NCBI GenBank assembly: GCA_964605095.1
Contig: CAZSBS010000219.1
Coordinates: forward strand, 1 to 8,275
Length of the DNA stretch: 8,275 nt
DNA from: JAUWQU01 sp964605095
GTDB lineage: Bacteria; Planctomycetota; Phycisphaerae; SM23-33
Reading direction: 5' to 3'
In this document: piece after piece, positions 4,711 to 8,275 of the stretch
Numbering within the stretch: the stretch's first letter is position 1
How the letters are laid out: each line of letters begins with the position of its first letter
Program-made: the position numbers and the translations under genes
Notes under the pieces: model-generated
Told to the model about the DNA's origin: nothing
Databases searched by the model: none
Seen by the model: the letters and a program-made list of their open reading frames with translations, nothing else

Positions 4711-5766
4711 TCAATCTCCGACTTCCGTTTGCGGGATGTCCAGGGAATCCTCGACGTATCTCACCTCGCGCATCCGCAGGTCTTCCCAGTGGCCCAGCAT
4801 GGCCCCGCCAAGCCCCGCGGTCATCCAGTCTATCGGCAGTGCCTGGGCGTAAAGGCGGACCTCCATCCACGCCCCCTGCCCGGAGCCAACAGCGCTGAGA
4901 GCCGCCAACAGATACAGCGCCGCGCCAAGCACCACCGGCACGGCCCAGGCCGTGATGTTCGTCCGCGTGGGCACGACCTTCTGGCCAATGAAGACTCCCA
5001 GGAAGCACCCGGCGAAAAGCGCGAACAGTATCTGCCCCCGCTCGGGCGAGCGGAGCAGCAGGAACACGATAATGGCCGCGGCGGTCAATGATATCATGAA
5101 CCCCAGCACGCCGCGAACGGCGGTGTCACGCCCGAGAAGCCTCCCACCTTCGGCTTTCGGCACCCAGATGATGCCCAGCGGCGAGCTAAGCAAAGACAGG
5201 ACTATCGGAACAGTCCAGGGCGAGGCCTTCTCGGTGTTTCGCCTGGCCAGTTCGCGGTTGTAGGCTTCTCGGCGCTCGTCGTCGAGTTCCAGCAGCGGAT
5301 CCCGCCAGAGCAGCCCCCCCGCCAGCGCGGCGGCGAGGCGTCTGCCGATGCCTGCCGCGGCGCCCGCGATGACGATTACCGCCAGCAGCACCAGCACCTC
5401 CATCGCCATCCGCCAGTACATCGCGCTTATGGAGTCCTGCTGCGCCCACAGCAGCGAGCGGATTCGCGGCGAGCGGAGGCTAAGCCCGCCGAGTGCCAGC
5501 GCCAGGGCCAGCACGGCGGTCTGAGGCCTTGCCGTAACCGTGATCGCGCCGCAGGCGATGCCCAGCGCGCAGGCCAAGCCTATCAGCGTGAAAAGGTGCA
5601 TGCCATCCCCACTGGCCAGGAAGCATATCGGCCACTCCGGGTCGCGGAAGATCAGCAACGGCCAGACGAACCAGTAGACAACGGCCGCCGCCGCGATGGC
5701 TGCGATCTGGAACTCCAGCTTTTCCAGAAAATGAGTTTGTCGATGCGTCATCTCTGCTCTCGACAT
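4711..5766 (-). CDS. Polytopic membrane protein of unknown function, 351 aa
   Basis: I do not recognise this family. Hydrophobic stretches at about 20-40, 57-76, 83-97, 118-138, 184-203, 218-238, 243-262 and 272-292, with a weaker one near 312-325, suggest seven to nine membrane spans. A charged loop at about 154-182 (RDPLLELDDERREAYNRELA) separates the first four from the rest, and the C-terminal 25 residues are acidic and soluble. No transporter or enzyme motif stands out. The start is uncertain: ATG at 5766 gives the longest form, while ATG at 5751 (MTHRQTHF) is equally plausible; neither has a strong Shine-Dalgarno sequence. It lies first in a two-gene minus-strand unit with the isomerase-like gene, which it abuts with 1 nt between, and is divergent from pta. 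The pairing might hint at a shared sugar- or envelope-related role, but nothing in the protein shows that. Confidence 0.8.
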   Translation of the reverse strand: MSRAEMTHRQTHFLEKLEFQIAAIAAAAVVYWFVWPLLIFRDPEWPICFLASGDGMHLFTLIGLACALGIACGAITVTARPQTAVLALALALGGLSLRSPRIRSLLWAQQDSISAMYWRMAMEVLVLLAVIVIAGAAAGIGRRLAAALAGGLLWRDPLLELDDERREAYNRELARRNTEKASPWTVPIVLSLLSSPLGIIWVPKAEGGRLLGRDTAVRGVLGFMISLTAAAIIVFLLLRSPERGQILFALFAGCFLGVFIGQKVVPTRTNITAWAVPVVLGAALYLLAALSAVGSGQGAWMEVRLYAQALPIDWMTAGLGGAMLGHWEDLRMREVRYVEDSLDIPQTEVGD

Positions 5767-5797
5767 TTCTTGGACCCGGCCATATCATCCACGACCA

Positions 5798-5828
5798 TTG
5801 AATCATGCCGCACAAAGGCCGTCATAAT
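5798..5828 (+). promoter_or_regulatory. Possible pta promoter
   Basis: CATAAT (5823-5828, 5 of 6 to the -10 consensus) is preceded by TTGAAT (5798-5803) with a 19-nt spacer, a little longer than ideal. Transcription would start near 5835, which leaves a short leader before the ATG at 5857 and would make the upstream GTG at 5839 an unlikely start. The divergent membrane protein gene begins at 5766, so its promoter must share this small intergenic region. Confidence 0.4.
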
Positions 5829-5856
5829 ACCTTGAAACGTGGGCGAAGGCAAAGAA

Positions 5857-6882
5857 ATGGGCAGTTCGGTCATAGAGAAAATTACAGCCCGGGCAATACG
5901 GGCGTCCAAACGCATCATTCTTCCTGAGAGTCACGACAGCCGAGTGCTCAAAGCCGCGCAGGAGATCACCCGCCTGGGCTACGCCCGCGTGATACTGCTG
6001 GGTGCTCGTCAGAGGCTCGAAGCCGACGCCGTCCGCCTCGGCGTGTGCCTGGCCGGGGTGGAAATCTTAGACCCCGCTGACGACTCGGCCAGGGAAACGT
6101 ACGTCGAGCGGCTCTACCAACTCCGCAAGGCCAAGGGCATGACGCGCGAGCAGGCAGCCAAACTGCTCGGCGTACCGGTCTACTACGGCGCACAGGTCGT
6201 TGCCAACGGCCTGGCCGATGGCATGGTCGCCGGCAGCATGTGCCCGACGGCCGACACCATCCGCAGCAGCCTGTGGTCGGTCGGTACCGCACCAGGATGC
6301 CGGACCGTGTCGAGCTGCTCGCTCATGCAGACGATCATCTCGGAAATCGGCGTCGACGGCGCCCTGATCTTCGCCGACACCGGCGTTGTGCCCGAGCCGA
6401 CGACCGAGCAGCTTGCCGACATCGCCGTCCACGCCGGCCAGTGCTGCCGGGACCTGCTGGAAGTCGAGCCGCGGGTGGCCATGCTGAGCTTCTCGACCAA
6501 GGGGTCGGCCCACGGCCCGATGGTCCAGGCCGTCATCGACGCGACCAAACTCGCCCAGGCCAAGCGCCCGGACATGAAGATCGACGGCGAACTCCAGGCA
6601 GACGCCGCAATCATCCCCGAGATCGCCACAGCCAAGGTCCGCCCCGGCACAAGCGAAGTGGCGGGCAGGGCCAACGTGCTGGTATTCCCGAACCTGTCGG
6701 TGGGCAACATCTGCTACAAGCTTGTCGAGCGTCTAGGCCGGGCCATCGCGCTGGGTCCGCTGCTGCTGGGCCTGGCCAAGCCCATCAACGACCTGTCCCG
6801 CGGATGCAGCGTAGAGGACATCGTCCTGATCGCGGCCATTACCGCCGTGCAGGCAGATGCGGCGGCGGGAAGCGACAAGTGA
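5857..6882 (+). CDS. pta: Phosphate acetyltransferase, 341 aa
   Basis: This cytoplasmic enzyme interconverts acetyl-CoA + phosphate and acetyl phosphate + CoA, the first step from acetyl-CoA towards acetate or the reverse in acetate use. The PTA/PTB domain fills the protein: PESHDSRVLKAA (23-34), ADGMVAGSMCPTADTIRSSL (120-139), FADTGVVPEPTTEQLADIA (172-190), VAMLSFSTKGSA (207-218), DGELQADAAI (243-252) and GPLLLGLAKPINDLSRGCSVEDIV (300-323), all close to family consensus. It is the short, single-domain form, without the N-terminal regulatory domains of the enterobacterial enzyme. Phosphate butyryltransferase is a relative, but the motifs fit Pta better. ATG at 5857 is preferred because GAAGG (5845-5849) lies 7 nt before it; an in-frame GTG at 5839 would add six residues without a Shine-Dalgarno sequence. 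No acetate kinase gene is adjacent. Confidence 0.94.
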   Translation: MGSSVIEKITARAIRASKRIILPESHDSRVLKAAQEITRLGYARVILLGARQRLEADAVRLGVCLAGVEILDPADDSARETYVERLYQLRKAKGMTREQAAKLLGVPVYYGAQVVANGLADGMVAGSMCPTADTIRSSLWSVGTAPGCRTVSSCSLMQTIISEIGVDGALIFADTGVVPEPTTEQLADIAVHAGQCCRDLLEVEPRVAMLSFSTKGSAHGPMVQAVIDATKLAQAKRPDMKIDGELQADAAIIPEIATAKVRPGTSEVAGRANVLVFPNLSVGNICYKLVERLGRAIALGPLLLGLAKPINDLSRGCSVEDIVLIAAITAVQADAAAGSDK

Positions 6883-6920
6883 ACAAGTGAAAAGAAGTAA
6901 GAAGTAGTTAGAGAGTAGTA

Positions 6921-6948
6921 GTAGTTAGGGCAAGCTGCCCCTAATTAC
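6921..6948 (+). terminator. Hairpin after pta, possible terminator
   Basis: GTAGTTAGGGCA (6921-6932) pairs with TGCCCCTAATTAC (6936-6948) around a 3-nt loop: 12 pairs with one G-U and one bulged C. No U-tract follows, so termination would be weak or factor-dependent. It lies 38 nt after the pta stop, behind a purine-rich AGTAG-type stretch (6893-6928). The rest of 6949-7030 holds an A-run (6978-6984) but nothing I can name. Confidence 0.45.
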
Positions 6949-7041
6949 CAAACCGGGCGGAAGTGTCCCGTCGCACGAAAAAAATAAGGCTGGCTGGTGT
7001 TATTGTAGGATATACCAGTGGAAATAATAGCGAGGGCAAAA

Positions 7042-8275
7042 ATGAAACTTGCGATGAATCTTGCGATAGTCGCGTGCGGCATTGCTGTGGTGGTCACAGG
7101 TTGTTCCAGCACCACCACCGACAGCGGGAAAAGCAGTCGTGTACAGGTTTCGCCAAACGGAACATTAATAGCGTATCTATGGGATAGCCGATCTTTCGCT
7201 CACTTTGGCCCCGAGCCGGTTGCTATCCGCCAGGAAGTGTCCATCTGCTGGTGTGCTGCGGACACGCCAGGAAAAGTCAAGTCCGCGAAGGTAGCCACGT
7301 GGGGTCGAGACAAGAGCGGATACTCTCTTTTTGGCCAAACGCATTTTGCCTTCTCGCCGGACGCTTCGAGGCTTGCAATCGTGTACCCCGCCGGTTTGAT
7401 GTTCGTCGAAACCGCGACCGGTAAGACGCGACGCCATAAGCTCGACGAGAATGAGATCGTGGCCAGTCTCGCCTGGCTCGATAATGGAACGGTCGGCTAC
7501 TCATCGTATCGACATACCAAGGCAGAAAGCGCCGTCCACGTGGAGCGGACTATATGGCGGCAGGACGTCAATGTAGATATTGCCGGACGAGAGGTTATTC
7601 TTTACGATAGGCGAATCGACTACTACGTACCCACACTGCTCGATGTTGGCGATGGATGGCCTTTGGAGTTCTGGTCTCCCGACGGGAGATTCGTCCTGAT
7701 GGCGGGGGCAGATGAGAAGGCTGAAGCTCAGTTGCTGAGTGTTGGCGATAAGACAGTTCATAAGCTGGCGGGTAAAGGTTACTTGAAGAGCGCAACATGG
7801 GCGCAAGATGGAAGCCGTGTGCTGTGGTACGCAGGCGTCGAGGGCCAGCATAATGCCTACCTATATTCCATCGCCGAAAAGGATAGTAAGGACCTGACTG
7901 ATCAGTGGCGTAAACTCTTCGGCACATCAAAGCCGGGCTTTGAACTGCTGTGGACTCCCGATAATCGGTTTGTCGCAGGTTCTAATCTTGCGATACGCGG
8001 CTACTTGCTCTGTCCCGATCCCTGGGAAGTCCGTCTGATCGGCGAGAAATTCAGGAAGCCAGGGGATACGGTGCCTCCCTACCTGCGAAGTCAATCACAT
8101 TCAGATCTACTGGTGGTGGACCTGGCCCCAGATGAATTGGTCGTGGATTATACTGGACGCCCTGTCAAGAACCTTGGTCAAGAAGGAGGAATGTCGGGGT
8201 GGACGGTTCTTCCTGGCGGCAAGAAAGCCGTTTCGGTTGGTCCGGGCAATCAACTTACTGTCAAGGCCTTGGAGT
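7042..8275 (+). CDS. Predicted lipoprotein with a beta-propeller (WD40/TolB-like) domain, partial
   Basis: The frame runs open for 411 codons from ATG 7042 to the end of the window, so the 3' end is missing. MKLAMNLAIVACGIAVVVTGC is a lipoprotein signal peptide with lipobox VTGC and lipidated C21, placing the mature protein on a membrane outside the cytoplasm. The rest has regularly spaced blade-like turns with SPDG-type motifs: VSPNGTLIAY (36-45), FSPDASRLAIVY (104-115), LAWLDNGTVGY (143-153), WSPDGRFVLM (211-220), TWAQDGSRVLW (252-262), LWTPDNRFVAG (303-313) and LPGGKKAVSVG (390-400). This is the pattern of a TolB/WD40-type beta-propeller, usually a binding scaffold. No catalytic motif is visible and no ligand can be named. 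GAGGG 5 nt upstream supports the ATG; a second ATG four codons in is possible. Base composition is lower in GC than upstream genes (27 of 60 G+C at 7861-7920 versus 45 of 60 at 6421-6480). Confidence 0.85.
   Translation, partial: MKLAMNLAIVACGIAVVVTGCSSTTTDSGKSSRVQVSPNGTLIAYLWDSRSFAHFGPEPVAIRQEVSICWCAADTPGKVKSAKVATWGRDKSGYSLFGQTHFAFSPDASRLAIVYPAGLMFVETATGKTRRHKLDENEIVASLAWLDNGTVGYSSYRHTKAESAVHVERTIWRQDVNVDIAGREVILYDRRIDYYVPTLLDVGDGWPLEFWSPDGRFVLMAGADEKAEAQLLSVGDKTVHKLAGKGYLKSATWAQDGSRVLWYAGVEGQHNAYLYSIAEKDSKDLTDQWRKLFGTSKPGFELLWTPDNRFVAGSNLAIRGYLLCPDPWEVRLIGEKFRKPGDTVPPYLRSQSHSDLLVVDLAPDELVVDYTGRPVKNLGQEGGMSGWTVLPGGKKAVSVGPGNQLTVKALE

Noticed and set aside
6978..6984. A-run as the U-tract of a minus-strand terminator
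   Set aside because: No stable stem lies immediately to its right, which a minus-strand terminator would need, and no minus-strand gene ends there.
7177..7930. Minus-strand frames opposite the lipoprotein gene
   Set aside because: The plus-strand frame stays open for 411 codons with a lipobox and propeller repeats, so the overlapping minus-strand frames are chance.

Overview
The window is a GC-rich bacterial chromosome segment with ordinary, mostly housekeeping content. A Planctomycetota-like host is my best guess. It rests on the variant GRDQGSVVFP motif in the CMP kinase, the cmk-plsC pair, the secreted VWA protein type and the sugar-phosphate-isomerase-like TIM barrel. This is inference from family knowledge; no marker gene here settles the taxonomy.

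Layout. (1) 1-671: the last 17 codons of a gene that looks like the C-terminus of an M42 family aminopeptidase. Then comes a small conserved hypothetical gene (162-380) and a broken second copy of the M42 3' end (about 381-509). A strong GC hairpin (581-614) separates these from the next, convergent gene. (2) 673-2103, minus strand: a secreted von Willebrand factor A protein (673-1845), and upstream of it a tRNA-Leu(CAG) gene (1964-2047) with its own terminator (1927-1951) and promoter (2076-2103). (3) 2104-2357: non-coding, with short CCGGCTA-type repeats and two neat palindromes in front of cmk. (4) 2358-3724, plus strand: cmk and plsC, overlapping at TTGA and so probably translationally coupled. 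(5) 3725-3929: a compound palindromic element between convergent genes. (6) 3930-5766, minus strand: a sugar phosphate isomerase/epimerase-like TIM-barrel protein, 1 nt downstream of an unrecognised polytopic membrane protein. (7) 5857-6882, plus strand: phosphate acetyltransferase, divergent from the membrane protein gene. (8) 7042-8275, plus strand: a lipoprotein with a predicted beta-propeller, open to the end of the window and visibly lower in GC than the genes before it.

Functions. Cmk (pyrimidine nucleotide recycling) and PlsC (phosphatidic acid synthesis) are unrelated in pathway but commonly adjacent. Pta interconverts acetyl-CoA and acetyl phosphate; no ackA is in view. I see no CRISPR array, phage module, defence operon or biosynthetic cluster. 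The items most worth a second look are the duplicated M42 3' end flanking a small gene whose ribosome binding site lies in a hairpin, the nested palindromic element at 3728-3907, and the paired palindromes before cmk. None of these amounts to a demonstrated new system.
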